This document shows, one piece after another, positions 25,308 to 35,808 of a stretch of DNA of 64,000 bases. Source of the DNA: Labrys sp. KNU-23 (GTDB taxonomy: Bacteria > Pseudomonadota > Alphaproteobacteria > Rhizobiales > Labraceae); assembly GCF_008330945.1 (NCBI RefSeq), contig NZ_CP043489.1, positions 4,351,501-4,415,500 on the forward strand. The letters run 5' to 3'. Under the pieces are notes generated by a model. The model was not told the DNA's origin. It worked only from the letters and a program-made list of their open reading frames with translations, and made no database searches. A program made the position numbers and the translations under genes. The first letter of the stretch is position 1; every line of letters starts with the position of its first letter.

Positions 25308-26297
25308 GTGATCGGCCTCGGCTTCATCCAGGATACGCTGGATCCCCTGCGGCGCGGCGGCTTCGATCTCGCGCCGGCGCTGGAGGCGGGCGGCTTCCGC
25401 GAGAGTGATCTCGACCTGCCGGGCTTTCGCCTGTCGGCCGAGCAATATGGCCGCCTGTGGCTCAGCATCGCACAGATCATGCAATGCGAATATTTCGGCT
25501 TCGGCGCCCGCCCGATGGCGCCGGGCAGTTTCGCCATGCTCTGCCACGCGGTAATCTCCAGCCAGACTCTGGAGCACGCCGTCAGGCGTAGCCTGCGTTT
25601 CCTCAACCTGGTGCTCGCCGAGCCCAAGGGAGAGCTGGTCATCGAGGGAACACTCGCCCGGGTGATTTTGCGCGAGACATCCCCGCCGCGCCTGCCCTTC
25701 GCCTATCGCACCTATTTCCTGCTGCTGCACGGCATTGTCTGCTGGCTGGTCAAGCGCCAGCTCGAGATCCGCGAGCTGCATTATCGTGGACCCCTCCCGA
25801 ATGGCCGGGAAGACCATCGCGACTTCTTCGGCACCCTCGTCAGCTTCGACCGGCCCGAAACCATGTTGGTCTTCGAGCGCGACATGCTGGCGCTCAAGGT
25901 TCGTCAGACCGAAAGGACCCTGCAGGGCTTCATCACCGGGGCACCGGCCAACATATTGGGGCGCTATCGCCATGACCGTGGCGCGGCCTCCGCCACGCGA
26001 CGCCTCCTGCGCGAGCTTCCTCCCGCCGAATGGCCTTCCTTTGCCGAGATGGCCGCGAGGCTGGGCCTGTCGGAACCAACATTGCGGCGCCATCTGGCTG
26101 GGGACGGCGAGAGTTTCTCCGAAATCAAGGAGGAGATCCGCCGCAAGCTGGCCTTGGACTGGCTGCTACGCACAGCCAAGCCGGTCGGCCAGGTCGCCGC
26201 CGATCTCGGTTATACCGAGCCGAGTGCCTTCCACCGCGCCTTCCATAAATGGGCTGGCATGAGCCCGGGCGAGTTCCGCCGCTCCCGCACCAAATGA
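25308..26297 (+). CDS. AraC-family transcriptional regulator, likely of the branched-chain cluster
   Basis: The 329-residue protein has an N-terminal effector region of the arabinose_bd type seen in OruR/ArgR-like regulators (about residues 15-200, LAPALEAGGFRESDLDLPGFRLS). A C-terminal AraC DNA-binding domain follows (about 235-325), with MAARLGLSEPTLRRHL as the first helix-turn-helix and VAADLGYTEPSAFHRAFHKWAGMSP as the second. Translation starts at GTG 25308 after GGGGAGA. It is divergent from the valine/isoleucine cluster across 163 bp and is its most likely activator. Confidence 0.88.
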   Translation: MIGLGFIQDTLDPLRRGGFDLAPALEAGGFRESDLDLPGFRLSAEQYGRLWLSIAQIMQCEYFGFGARPMAPGSFAMLCHAVISSQTLEHAVRRSLRFLNLVLAEPKGELVIEGTLARVILRETSPPRLPFAYRTYFLLLHGIVCWLVKRQLEIRELHYRGPLPNGREDHRDFFGTLVSFDRPETMLVFERDMLALKVRQTERTLQGFITGAPANILGRYRHDRGAASATRRLLRELPPAEWPSFAEMAARLGLSEPTLRRHLAGDGESFSEIKEEIRRKLALDWLLRTAKPVGQVAADLGYTEPSAFHRAFHKWAGMSPGEFRRSRTK

Positions 26298-26430
26298 CGG
26301 CTGGGTTTCCGGTTTCGTCATAACTCCTTGGGGTTATTGTTCGATCGCCGGCATCGGCACAAGCTTCCCGGACACAACGATAGGACGGACGCCGGCAGAC
26401 CGGCGAACTTGTCATCAGGGGAGAGCGGCG

Positions 26431-27768
26431 ATGCAGGACGTGAAATTGGACAGGGCGTTGGGCCTGTGGTCGGTGGTACTATTCGGCTTGGCCTATATGA
26501 CGCCGATGATCGTGTTCGGCACCTTCGGGCCGCTGGCGACAGCAAGCCAGGGCACCACGGCGATGTCCTATCTGCTCGCTTCCGGTGCCATCCTGCTGAC
26601 TGCCCTGAGCTATGGCGTGATGTCCCGGGTCTATCCCGTGGCTGGCTCGGCCTATACCTATGCCCGCCGATCGTTGAGCTCCGGTGTCGGCTTCCTGGTT
26701 GGCTGGGCCGTCCTGCTCGACTATTTCTTCCTGCCGATGGTGATCTGGCTGATCGGCGCGGCCTATCTGTCGGCCGCCTTTCCTGCCGTGCCGAGCTGGG
26801 TCTGGATCGTTGCCTTCATCCTCACCACCACCGTGATCAACATCCTCGGCATCGCCTTCGCGAGCCGGGTCAATTTCGTGCTGATGCTGGTGCAGCTCGC
26901 CGTCGTCGCCGCCTTTGTGTTGCTGGCGGCACGCTATGTCGCTGCAGCGAGCGGGACCGGCGGCCTGGCGGCAGCGGCGCCGTTCTTCCAGGCGAACGTG
27001 CCCTTTTCCGCTTCGGTGGCGGGGGCTGCCATCGCCGCCTATTCCTTCCTCGGTTTCGATGCCGTCTCCACGCTGACGGAGGAGACGAAGGATGCCGGCC
27101 GCACCATTCCACGCGCCATCCTGATCGTGGCCCTGGCCGGCGGCGCCATCTTCGTGGCGGCGGGCTATGTGATCCAGCTCGCCCATCCCGGCTTCGAGTT
27201 CGCCTCCGTCGATGCCGCCGGCAACGAGATCGCCCAGAAGATCGGCGGCGATTTCTTCGTCGTGATCTTCCTGGCGACGCTCGTCCTGGCGCAGTTCAGC
27301 TCGGGTCTTGCCGCTCAGGCCAGCGTCGGCCGGCTGCTCTATGCCATGGGCCGCGACAATGTCCTGCCCAGCGGTCTGTTCGCCCGCCTGCATCCGAAAT
27401 GGCAGACCCCGCTCGTCAACCTGCTCTTTGTCGGCCTGGTCGGGCTGGCCGCGATCTGGATGGACGTCACCACCTCCACCTCCTTCATCAATTTCGGCGC
27501 CTTCCTGGCGTTCACGGCGGTCAATCTCTCGGTGATCGCCCTCTATCTGCGCGGGCATGAAGGCGTCAGGCCCCTGGGCGTGCTGATGGGTGTGGTCATT
27601 CCCGCGATTGCGGCGGCCTGCGACCTCTATCTGCTCCTCAATCTCGACGCCCACGCCAAATGGCTCGGCCTGATCTGGCTGGCACTGGGAGCGGCCTATC
27701 TGGCCTATCTGACCCGCATGTTCAGCCAGGCCCCGCCCGAAATGGATTTCGTGGAGGAGGCGGCCTGA
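26431..27768 (+). CDS. APC-superfamily amino acid/amine permease
   Basis: The 445-residue membrane protein has about twelve hydrophobic helices and the APC N-terminal signature LGLWSVVLFGLAYMTPMIVFGTFG, with YPVAGSAYTYARRSLS at the first cytoplasmic loop and FLGFDAVSTLTEETKDAGRTIPRAIL in the middle. This is the pattern of the PuuP/YcaM-type group, which imports amino acids or polyamines with protons. The substrate cannot be fixed. It is convergent with a LuxR regulator 12 bp away; the amidase beyond that regulator could supply an amine or amino acid, which is only a contextual hint. Confidence 0.88.
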   Translation: MQDVKLDRALGLWSVVLFGLAYMTPMIVFGTFGPLATASQGTTAMSYLLASGAILLTALSYGVMSRVYPVAGSAYTYARRSLSSGVGFLVGWAVLLDYFFLPMVIWLIGAAYLSAAFPAVPSWVWIVAFILTTTVINILGIAFASRVNFVLMLVQLAVVAAFVLLAARYVAAASGTGGLAAAAPFFQANVPFSASVAGAAIAAYSFLGFDAVSTLTEETKDAGRTIPRAILIVALAGGAIFVAAGYVIQLAHPGFEFASVDAAGNEIAQKIGGDFFVVIFLATLVLAQFSSGLAAQASVGRLLYAMGRDNVLPSGLFARLHPKWQTPLVNLLFVGLVGLAAIWMDVTTSTSFINFGAFLAFTAVNLSVIALYLRGHEGVRPLGVLMGVVIPAIAAACDLYLLLNLDAHAKWLGLIWLALGAAYLAYLTRMFSQAPPEMDFVEEAA

Positions 27769-27780
27769 GCCGGCTCTTGC

Positions 27781-28551
27781 TCAGGCGGCGGCAGATTGCC
27801 CGGCCAGGAACAGGCGGAACAACTGCCCCTGGCTCGAGATCTTCAGCTTTGCGTAGATGTGGCGGCGATGCACCTTGACCGTTTCCGGGGAGAGCGAAAG
27901 GACGGCTCCGATCGAGAGGCTCGAATGCCCCTTCAGGATCAGCGCCACGATTTCCCGCTCGCGCGGCGTCAACTGGGGATGGGCTATGGCCGCCGAGGGG
28001 AGTGTCTCGCTGGAGGGAGCGGGCGGACCCATGCTTCGCCAGTGCCGTTCGGCAAGGCGGGAGATCAGTTCTGCGACATCGCCGAATTGCTCGATCTGGC
28101 GGCGGCGGAACAGCGGGTTCGTGCCGAGGCGACTGATCGAGAGTACGCCGACATGTCCGCTGCCGAGATCGAGCACGAAGCCGATCTCGTCCCTGATGGT
28201 CGTCGCGGCGTAGTGAACCCGATAATATTCGGACTGCCTGAAGTGGTCGGGCGCCAGATCCTGCATGACGATCAGGGATTTGGCGTCGTTCCCTCGGACG
28301 GCATCGTAGAAGGGATCGAGCACATAGGCGCCCGCCAGATATTGATCGACGATGATGCCGCGATCGACGAGGTCGGGCGGGTTGTGGAGATCATGCGCGC
28401 GTCCGTCCGGCGCATAGCGAAAGCCGTTCATCATCTCGAAAGGGGCGATCAGGAGCAGGGCCGCCTGCAGCGCCGCCGGAAAGCCCGGCGAGCCGATGGA
28501 CTCGACGGCATCGGCGAGACGGCGGTTCCAGTCCTGGAATGGCGGCGGCAT
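27781..28551 (-). CDS. LuxR-family transcriptional regulator
   Basis: The product (256 residues from the ATG at 28551, preceded by AGGGAG) has a C-terminal LuxR/FixJ helix-turn-helix of about 60 residues: LTPREREIVALILKGHSSLS followed by LSLSPETVKVHRRHIYAKLKI. The N-terminal 180 residues show no autoinducer-binding signature or receiver domain that I recognise. LDPFYDAVRGNDAKSL and YYRVHYAATTIRDEIGFVLD are reminiscent of a GAF-like sensor seen in a group of proteobacterial LuxR proteins. It is divergent from the amidase gene and probably controls it. Confidence 0.85.
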   Translation of the reverse strand: MPPPFQDWNRRLADAVESIGSPGFPAALQAALLLIAPFEMMNGFRYAPDGRAHDLHNPPDLVDRGIIVDQYLAGAYVLDPFYDAVRGNDAKSLIVMQDLAPDHFRQSEYYRVHYAATTIRDEIGFVLDLGSGHVGVLSISRLGTNPLFRRRQIEQFGDVAELISRLAERHWRSMGPPAPSSETLPSAAIAHPQLTPREREIVALILKGHSSLSIGAVLSLSPETVKVHRRHIYAKLKISSQGQLFRLFLAGQSAAA

Positions 28552-28589
28552 GGTGCTCCCTCGAACCTCCCTGCAAAGACGCATGGACT

Positions 28590-28600
28590 GGTTGCCAACC
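28590..28600. promoter_or_regulatory. Short palindrome between luxR-type regulator and amidase
   Basis: GGTTGCCAACC is a perfect 11-base inverted repeat centred in the 95-bp divergent region. It is a candidate operator for the LuxR-type regulator. The evidence is symmetry and position only. Confidence 0.3.
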
Positions 28601-28646
28601 CTATGCCCCCGCCTCAGGCCTGCAACAAGCCGGAATGGAGAAGACG

Positions 28647-30062
28647 ATGAATCTGGCCGGCACGACAACATCCCGAACCCATCCGCTCGACCTGCCGGCC
28701 TACGCGATCGCCGACGGCATTCGCCGGCAGCGTTTCCGTGCCGTGGACGTGGTGGCCGAGGCTCTGCGCCGCGCCGAGGCGTGCCAACCCGAATTGAATG
28801 CCTTCACATTGCTGCGGCATGAGCATGCCCTTGCCGCAGCTCGTCGTGCCGATGAAGCGGTCGAGGCCGGGCAATCCTTGGGCGCGCTGCATGGCATCCC
28901 CTTTGCCGCCAAGGACATGACGCCGACGGCTGGCGACCTCACCACGCTGGGGTCGTGGACGACGGGAGAGCAGGTTCCGGAAGAAAGCGCCCTGTGCGTC
29001 CGCCGGCTGGAGGCAGAAGGAGCAATCCTGATCGGCAAGACCACAACGCCTGAATTTGCATTCTCCAGCTTCACGCAGAGCCCGCGCTGGGGGGTGACGC
29101 GCAACCCCTGGGACCCGGAGCGCACGAGCGGCGGTTCTTCGGGAGGATCTGCCGCTGCCGTGGCCAGGGGCGTGGTGCCCATGGCGGAGGGAACCGATAT
29201 GGGCGGCTCCGTGCGCATCCCCGCCGCCTTTTGCGGTGTGGTTGGCTTCAAGCCGAGCCTCGGACGCATCCCGATGACGATCTTGCCGAGCGTCTTCGAC
29301 AATATCTCGCATTTCGGGCCGCTTGCCCGCGGGGTGGAGGATGCCATCGCCTTCATGGCGGCGACGGCAGGGCCTAGCGACGAGGACATTCTCTCCCTGC
29401 CGCTCCCCTTCGACGGTTTTCGCGCGCGCCGGGCCGGCTTGGCCGGGCGTCGCTTCGCCTTTTCGCTGGATCTGGGTTTCTATGCCGTCGAACCGGCGGT
29501 GGAGGCGGCCATTCGTACCGCAGTGGAGAGGCTTCGCGCGGCGGGGGCTGTCGTCGATGAGATCCCGATCGGCTGGAGCCGGGCCGTGGTCGATCAATGG
29601 TTCGACATCTGGTGCGTCTTCATGTCGGCCTATTTCGGCGAACGGCTTGCTGCGGGACGCGAGCGTATGGATCCGGCCGTGGTGGCGATGATGGACAGGG
29701 GGTTCGCCATGGGCGCCACGCATTACAAGCGCATTGAATCGCTACGCACGGCGATGTGGCGCGACATGGCTAAACTGTTCGAGAGCTATGACGCCCTGCT
29801 GTGTCCGACCTGTGCGGTCACGGCTCCCTCGGCGGCGCTGACCGATGATGATTTTGCCGAAAGCCTGCCGGATGGGCGCCTGAAGGGGCTGGACATGACC
29901 TGCCCCTTCAATCTCCTGCCACAATGCCCGGCTCTCTCTCTCCCTGTTCATTCCAGCGGCACGATGCCGGTCGGCCTGCAGATCGTCGGACGGCGCTATG
30001 CGGACGAGGATGTCCTTGCCATCGCGCTGAGCGCCGAGAAGCTCCTGGCATCGCCGCAATAG
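28647..30062 (+). CDS. Amidase-signature family hydrolase
   Basis: The 471-residue enzyme has the full amidase-signature triad: Lys89 in HGIPFAAKD, the cis-serine in TSGGSSGGSAAAVA (about 164-165), and the nucleophile Ser188 in GTDMGGSVRIPAAFCG. It hydrolyses C-N amide bonds through an acyl-serine intermediate. There is no sign of the GatA partner subunits, so it is a catabolic amidase and not tRNA amidotransferase. The ATG at 28647 follows GGAGAAGACG; the frame is open further upstream without ribosome binding sites. The natural amide is unknown. The gene is probably controlled by the divergent LuxR protein. Confidence 0.92.
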   Translation: MNLAGTTTSRTHPLDLPAYAIADGIRRQRFRAVDVVAEALRRAEACQPELNAFTLLRHEHALAAARRADEAVEAGQSLGALHGIPFAAKDMTPTAGDLTTLGSWTTGEQVPEESALCVRRLEAEGAILIGKTTTPEFAFSSFTQSPRWGVTRNPWDPERTSGGSSGGSAAAVARGVVPMAEGTDMGGSVRIPAAFCGVVGFKPSLGRIPMTILPSVFDNISHFGPLARGVEDAIAFMAATAGPSDEDILSLPLPFDGFRARRAGLAGRRFAFSLDLGFYAVEPAVEAAIRTAVERLRAAGAVVDEIPIGWSRAVVDQWFDIWCVFMSAYFGERLAAGRERMDPAVVAMMDRGFAMGATHYKRIESLRTAMWRDMAKLFESYDALLCPTCAVTAPSAALTDDDFAESLPDGRLKGLDMTCPFNLLPQCPALSLPVHSSGTMPVGLQIVGRRYADEDVLAIALSAEKLLASPQ

Positions 30063-30082
30063 ATCCATCCCGCAGAAAGAGA

Positions 30083-30110
30083 AAGCGGCGGCTCGATGGA
30101 GCCGCCGCTT
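30083..30110. terminator. Bidirectional terminator-like hairpin between amidase and pckA
   Basis: AAGCGGCGGCTC and GAGCCGCCGCTT form a perfect 12-bp stem with a GATG loop, between the convergent amidase and pckA genes. A-rich sequence precedes it (AGAAAGAGAAAG), giving a pyrimidine-rich tract on the minus strand, so it may serve pckA best. Confidence 0.65.
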
Positions 30111-30171
30111 GTGATGTCATCGCTGTATCGTTTCCGGCCGAAAACCGGGATCCGTTTTTTGGCCCGGCAAT

Positions 30172-31773
<1,602 letters not shown>

Positions 31774-32116
31774 ATCACGCTTCCTCAATTTTGCCGGTGT
31801 CTGGCCCGTTACCCGGTCTTGTTCTCGCGGGCAGCACCGCACCAATCTTCGGGTGCCATGTCGGTGCATGGCGGGGGCGGCTGCTTCCCATCCAAATACG
31901 ACCTTAGCACGGCGGCCGGGTGGAAGTGTCATGCGAATATTGCGGCGAAATGCACCGACGGCAGAATTTCTAAACGAGATCTGTATTGTTATGACAAATG
32001 ATAGAAAAGAGCGGCCGCAGAAAGGTCCGCGATCGCGCCAATGCCCGCTAATACTTTGAAAGAACGCTGCATTTTCCGAGGCCGTCCTGCAGCGGTGTTG
32101 GAAGGCCAGAACGATC
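31774..32116. other. Intergenic region upstream of pckA (343 bp)
   Basis: I see no gene here. The part at about 31960-32010 is AT-richer than its surroundings and may hold the pckA promoter, since pckA reads away from it. No operator that I can name is visible. Confidence 0.5.
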
Positions 32117-32776
32117 TCAGCCTTCGCGCTTGATGCGCTCGCGACGCTTGATCTCCGCCGGGCTCGGTTCGGCAAGCTCGAAGGTGCCGATCGGGACCGG
32201 GCCGGCCGGTTCATAGGTGGCGATCACGACACCGGTGCTCGAAACGTCATGGCTGCTCAGTTTCAGGGCGCCGGACGGCGTGCCGGTGCCGAACAGGCGC
32301 TTGCCCTTGCCGAGCACCACCGGGAAGGTCATCACGAAGAGGCGATCGATCAAACCCGCAGCCAGCAATTGGGGGTAGAGCGTCGTGCTGCCCTGGATCA
32401 GGATATCGGGGCCGTCGCCTTCCTTCACCTTGCCGACGGCGGCGATGTCGGCGAGGCGATGGCTGTTCTGCCATTCCAAAGGCTCGCTGCCGCGCGTGAG
32501 CACATATTTGTTGGCGTTGGTGAAGGCCGGGCCGATCGGATCCTCCGGCCCGACGAAAGGCCAATGGGCGGCGAAGATCTCATAGGTCTTGCGCCCGAGC
32601 AGCAGGTCGAAGGGGCCGCCGAACAGGCCACCCATCGCGGCGCCCATCTTGTCGTCCCAGAAGGTCGCGGACCAGCCGCCGAACTCGAAGCCCCCGGTCG
32701 GGTCCTCCGGTGGGCCGCCAGGGGCCTGCATCACGCCGTCGAGGGATTGGAAAATGCCGCCGATGATCTTGCGCAT
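32117..32776 (-). CDS. RibD C-terminal/dihydrofolate-reductase-like family protein
   Basis: The protein (219 residues from the ATG at 32776, preceded by AAAGGA) has the YyaP/YwjB-type pattern: MRKIIGGIFQSLDGVMQAPGGPPEDPTGGFEFGGW at the N-terminus, DLLLGRKTYEIFAAHWP, NKYVLTRG, ILIQGSTTLYPQLLAAGLIDRLFVMTFPVVLGKGKRLFG. These small reductase-like proteins share the fold of the riboflavin-pathway reductase RibD and DHFR but have no established substrate. The gene stands alone, and nothing nearby suggests a pathway. Confidence 0.88.
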   Translation of the reverse strand: MRKIIGGIFQSLDGVMQAPGGPPEDPTGGFEFGGWSATFWDDKMGAAMGGLFGGPFDLLLGRKTYEIFAAHWPFVGPEDPIGPAFTNANKYVLTRGSEPLEWQNSHRLADIAAVGKVKEGDGPDILIQGSTTLYPQLLAAGLIDRLFVMTFPVVLGKGKRLFGTGTPSGALKLSSHDVSSTGVVIATYEPAGPVPIGTFELAEPSPAEIKRRERIKREG

Positions 32777-32919
32777 GTGAAGATGTCCTTTGATTGCCAT
32801 ATCATGGATGGGAGGCCGCAATGCCGGGCGGTATTGCGCTCTGCCCCAAGGACGGGCGGGAAAGGTGTTTCCCGACAAGAAGTGCCATATTTTGCTCTGC
32901 TGCTTGCCGCCCTATCCGG

Positions 32920-33624
32920 TCATTTTCGCGAGGCACCGGAGGAAAGGGCCAATTGCAGCAGGATTTCCTGATGAGCGAGGCAGTCGCCACGGCTGACGGA
33001 TGTCTTGGTTGCCTGGCCGCCGAGGGCAAGGGCCGGCACGAAATAGAAGCATTCGCCAGGGGCGGGCGGCTGCTCGTCGACCGTCGAATAGAGTTCGTGG
33101 AAGGCCCGCGGATTCTCCTGCAGGAAAGCCTTGAGATCCTTGGTGAAGAAGTCGTCCACGGACCAGGTGATGACCGAACTGCCGCGATAGTGGATGCTGA
33201 GAAAGACCATGTCGCTACCGTTCTTCCAATTGGCTTCGAGCCCGTTTTCGGCTGCCTTTTGCCGCAGGTCCCGGAAATAGATCAGGTCGCCGAAGGCGGT
33301 GCGCGCAATGGGGACCCGCGTGGGGTCGGGCTGTTGGAGCAGCAGCCAGCGAGCCAGCATCGTTTCGGCCTCGCGCGGATCGAAGAAAGTGATGAAGCCA
33401 TTGCCGAAGGAACCGAAGCCGACCTTCTCCCAGAACTCGATCAATCTGGGATGGACGTGTTCCTTCAGCGCTGGCGACAGCTCACTGCGAAAGGGGCGTA
33501 CGTCATTTCCGGGCGGGAAGTCGTTCAGAAAGGCCTGGAAGTCTTTCGATCCATCTTGAGCAAGGCTCGGCCGGGGTGCAGCAAGCAGGCCCAGCAAGCC
33601 GAGCAGAACCACGAGGATACGCAT
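32920..33624 (-). CDS. Exported GAD-like/Tdi1-type protein
   Basis: The 234-residue protein begins with a clear Sec signal peptide (RILVVLLGLLGLLAAPRPS, cleavage likely after LAQ near residue 23). The mature part matches the two domains of the Agrobacterium T6SS immunity protein Tdi1: a GAD-like domain (FLNDFPPGNDVRPF, PRLIEFWEKVGFGSFGNGF, ARTAFGDLIYFRD) and the C-terminal DUF1851-type domain (GECFYFVPALALGGQ, LAHQEILLQL). Known Tdi1 is cytoplasmic, so the export signal is odd. No T6SS toxin or structural gene is in the window. Function is unknown. Confidence 0.75.
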   Translation of the reverse strand: MRILVVLLGLLGLLAAPRPSLAQDGSKDFQAFLNDFPPGNDVRPFRSELSPALKEHVHPRLIEFWEKVGFGSFGNGFITFFDPREAETMLARWLLLQQPDPTRVPIARTAFGDLIYFRDLRQKAAENGLEANWKNGSDMVFLSIHYRGSSVITWSVDDFFTKDLKAFLQENPRAFHELYSTVDEQPPAPGECFYFVPALALGGQATKTSVSRGDCLAHQEILLQLALSSGASRK

Positions 33625-33788
33625 AGGGAAACCTTCCTGCCCGGTGTCGCGTGCAAGGCGTATAATGTGACGATACGGAAGAGGCCTGGCAATCGGGAGT
33701 TTGGCGGCCAGCTTCGAGTGGGGGAGGGTTATGGAGCGATGCGGACAAGTGCTTCCTTAAATCTCTTCCAAATGGGGTTGCCTATTTT

Positions 33789-33804
33789 TTGTCCATAAGG
33801 TCAA
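33789..33804 (+). promoter_or_regulatory. RutR-like operator upstream of the pyrimidine ABC operon
   Basis: TTGTCCATAAGGTCAA matches the E. coli RutR operator TTGACCA-N2-TGGTCAA at 12 of 14 specified positions. It lies about 250 bp before the ATPase gene in the otherwise gene-free region 33625-34052, which is AT-richer around 33750-33810 and probably holds the operon promoter. A matching site precedes preT (6113-6128). Confidence 0.55.
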
Positions 33805-34052
33805 TATTGCTGCCAGCCGCACGAGCAATCCGGGGTTGCCCTCGGGAACGGTGAAGAGCAGGAGGCGATCCCGCTTTTTTGCTCGCAAGTGGCAATCGGC
33901 TCGGTTTGAAATATTCCAACCGGGGCGGCGAGCCGGTAACGTGATAAAATAGAGACTCTCGTCGCGGTGGCACGATCATTGCTGTGAACGGGGGCGAGCA
34001 GGGCGGAACGGTTCACCGTATTCGCCGGGGACGAACCAGAGGTAGGGCCGGC

Positions 34053-34889
34053 ATGCAGGTTGAGGGCGTGGATCGGAAGCTTGGTGCCGTGAGGGAACGA
34101 ACGGCCGCCGGCGAACCCGTGATTGCGGTCGAGGATCTTTCCTTGACCTTCGACACCGGCGATGGGCCGGTCTATGCGCTCTCCAAGGTCAATCTCACCG
34201 TCAATGAAGGCGATTTCGTTTCCTTCATCGGGCCTTCCGGCTGCGGCAAGACCACCTTGCTGCGCGTCATCGCCGATCTCGAGCGGCAGACTTCCGGCTC
34301 GATCAAGGTGAACGGGTTGACCCCGGAGCAGGCACGCCTCGGCCGGCATTACGGCTATGTCTTCCAGGCACCGGCGCTCTATCCCTGGCGCACCATCGAG
34401 CGCAACGTCATGCTGCCGCTGGAGGTGATGGGTTTTCCCGCCGCCGAGCGCAAGGAGAGGGCGGCCCGCAATCTCGAGCTGGTCAATCTCAAGGGCTTCG
34501 AGAAGAAGTTTCCCTGGCAATTGTCCGGCGGCATGCAGCAGCGTGCCTCGATCGCCAGGGCGCTGTGCTTCGATCCCAAGCTGATGCTGATGGACGAACC
34601 GTTCGGGGCGCTGGACGAGATCGTGCGCGACAAGCTCAATGACCAGCTCCTGCATCTGTGGCGCACCACCAGGAAGACGGTGGTGTTCGTCACCCATTCC
34701 ATCCCCGAGGCGGTGTACCTGTCCACCAAGATCGTAGTGATGTCGCCCAGGCCCGGCCGTATCATCGACATCATCGACTGCAACTTCCCGCGCGACCGCA
34801 CGCTCGACATTCGCGAGACGCCTGAATTCCTCGAAGTCGCCCATCGTGTGCGCGACGGCCTCAGGGCAGGGCACTCCTATGACGACTGA
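34053..34889 (+). CDS. ABC transporter ATP-binding protein (NitT/TauT family)
   Basis: The 278-residue ATPase has Walker A GPSGCGKTT, a Q-loop (YVFQAPALYPWRTIERN), signature LSGGMQQR and Walker B LMLMDEPFGALDE, with H-loop FVTHSIPEAVYLS. The WRTI/NVMLPLE and DRT patterns are those of nitrate/taurine/thiamine-precursor importers. The ATG at 34053 is the best start; an in-frame GTG at 33984 has no support. It energises the permease pair that follows, with which it overlaps by 11 bp. The link to dihydropyrimidinase suggests import of a pyrimidine or hydantoin-like compound. Confidence 0.92.
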   Translation: MQVEGVDRKLGAVRERTAAGEPVIAVEDLSLTFDTGDGPVYALSKVNLTVNEGDFVSFIGPSGCGKTTLLRVIADLERQTSGSIKVNGLTPEQARLGRHYGYVFQAPALYPWRTIERNVMLPLEVMGFPAAERKERAARNLELVNLKGFEKKFPWQLSGGMQQRASIARALCFDPKLMLMDEPFGALDEIVRDKLNDQLLHLWRTTRKTVVFVTHSIPEAVYLSTKIVVMSPRPGRIIDIIDCNFPRDRTLDIRETPEFLEVAHRVRDGLRAGHSYDD

Positions 34890-35808
34890 GGTGCTTGCCG
34901 CCCGTACCGCTCCCTCGCTGGGGAGCCGCCTGATGGCCGGCAAGGCGGGACCCGTGACCGTGGTCGTGCTCGCGATTTTCGCGGTGTGGTATCTCGCCTG
35001 CCTGCCGATGAACGGCTCAGCGCTGCAGCGTGCCATGCCCGATGCCGCCAGCCGCCCGCTGATCGAGCGGTTCATTGCCGCCATCAACCTGCCGGACGGC
35101 AACCTTGCCGCGCCGCACCAGATCATCATGACCATGGTGCAGGGCATTTTCGTCGAGCCGCCGCTCGGCCGGCGCAGCCTGGTCTATCATGGCCTGATCA
35201 CGCTCTCCTCGGCGATGTCGGGCTTCGCCCTGGGAGCCGTGCTCGGCATCGTGCTGGCGGTGCTGATCGTGCATTATCGCTCGATGCGGCAGAGCCTGAT
35301 GCCCTGGGTGATCGTGTCCCAGACCATCCCGATCCTGGCGCTGGTGCCGCTGCTGACCGCGATCACCGGCCGGCTCGGCGCTCCCATCCTGGTGCCGAAA
35401 GCCCTGATCGCCACCTATCTCTGCTTCTTTCCGGTGACTGTCGGCATGGTGAAGGGGCTGATGTCGCCTGACCTGATGCAGCTCGATCTGATGCGCACCT
35501 ATGATGCCTCGAAATGGCAGACCTTCTGGAAGCTGCGCTGGCCGGCGGCGACGCCCTACCTGTTCGCCAGCCTGAAGATCGCCATCGCCGGCTGCATCGT
35601 CGGCGCCATCGTCGCCGAGATGCCGACCGGCGCCCAGGGCGGCCTCGGCTCGCGCCTGCTGGCGGGCTATCAGTACAACAATCTGCGCCTGGTGCTGTGG
35701 GCTTCCCTGTTCACCGCCGCGCTGCTCTCGGCGGCCCTGATCGGGCTGATCGGCCTGATCGAACGGCGCACTTTGGCGAGGATGGGCGTTCGGGGAGAGC
35801 CGGCATGA
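34879..35808 (+). CDS. ABC transporter permease 1
   Basis: The 309-residue inner-membrane protein has about six to seven helices and the BPD permease EAA-type loop near MRTYDASKWQTFWKLRWPAA, where the ATPase docks. The start at 34879 overlaps the ATPase gene by 11 bp, and the stop overlaps permease 2 as ATGA. It is paired with permease 2 to form a heterodimeric channel. No substrate determinant can be read. Confidence 0.9.
   Translation: MTTEVLAARTAPSLGSRLMAGKAGPVTVVVLAIFAVWYLACLPMNGSALQRAMPDAASRPLIERFIAAINLPDGNLAAPHQIIMTMVQGIFVEPPLGRRSLVYHGLITLSSAMSGFALGAVLGIVLAVLIVHYRSMRQSLMPWVIVSQTIPILALVPLLTAITGRLGAPILVPKALIATYLCFFPVTVGMVKGLMSPDLMQLDLMRTYDASKWQTFWKLRWPAATPYLFASLKIAIAGCIVGAIVAEMPTGAQGGLGSRLLAGYQYNNLRLVLWASLFTAALLSAALIGLIGLIERRTLARMGVRGEPA

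Noticed and set aside
33782..33979. A 65-codon minus-strand frame upstream of the ABC operon
   Set aside because: It has no ribosome binding site or recognisable motif and overlaps the AT-rich presumed promoter and the RutR-like site.
33625..34052. A TPP riboswitch in front of the ThiY-like ABC operon
   Set aside because: I could not find the conserved CUGAGA and ACCUG-type segments in this region. The RutR-like site gives a better explanation of control.
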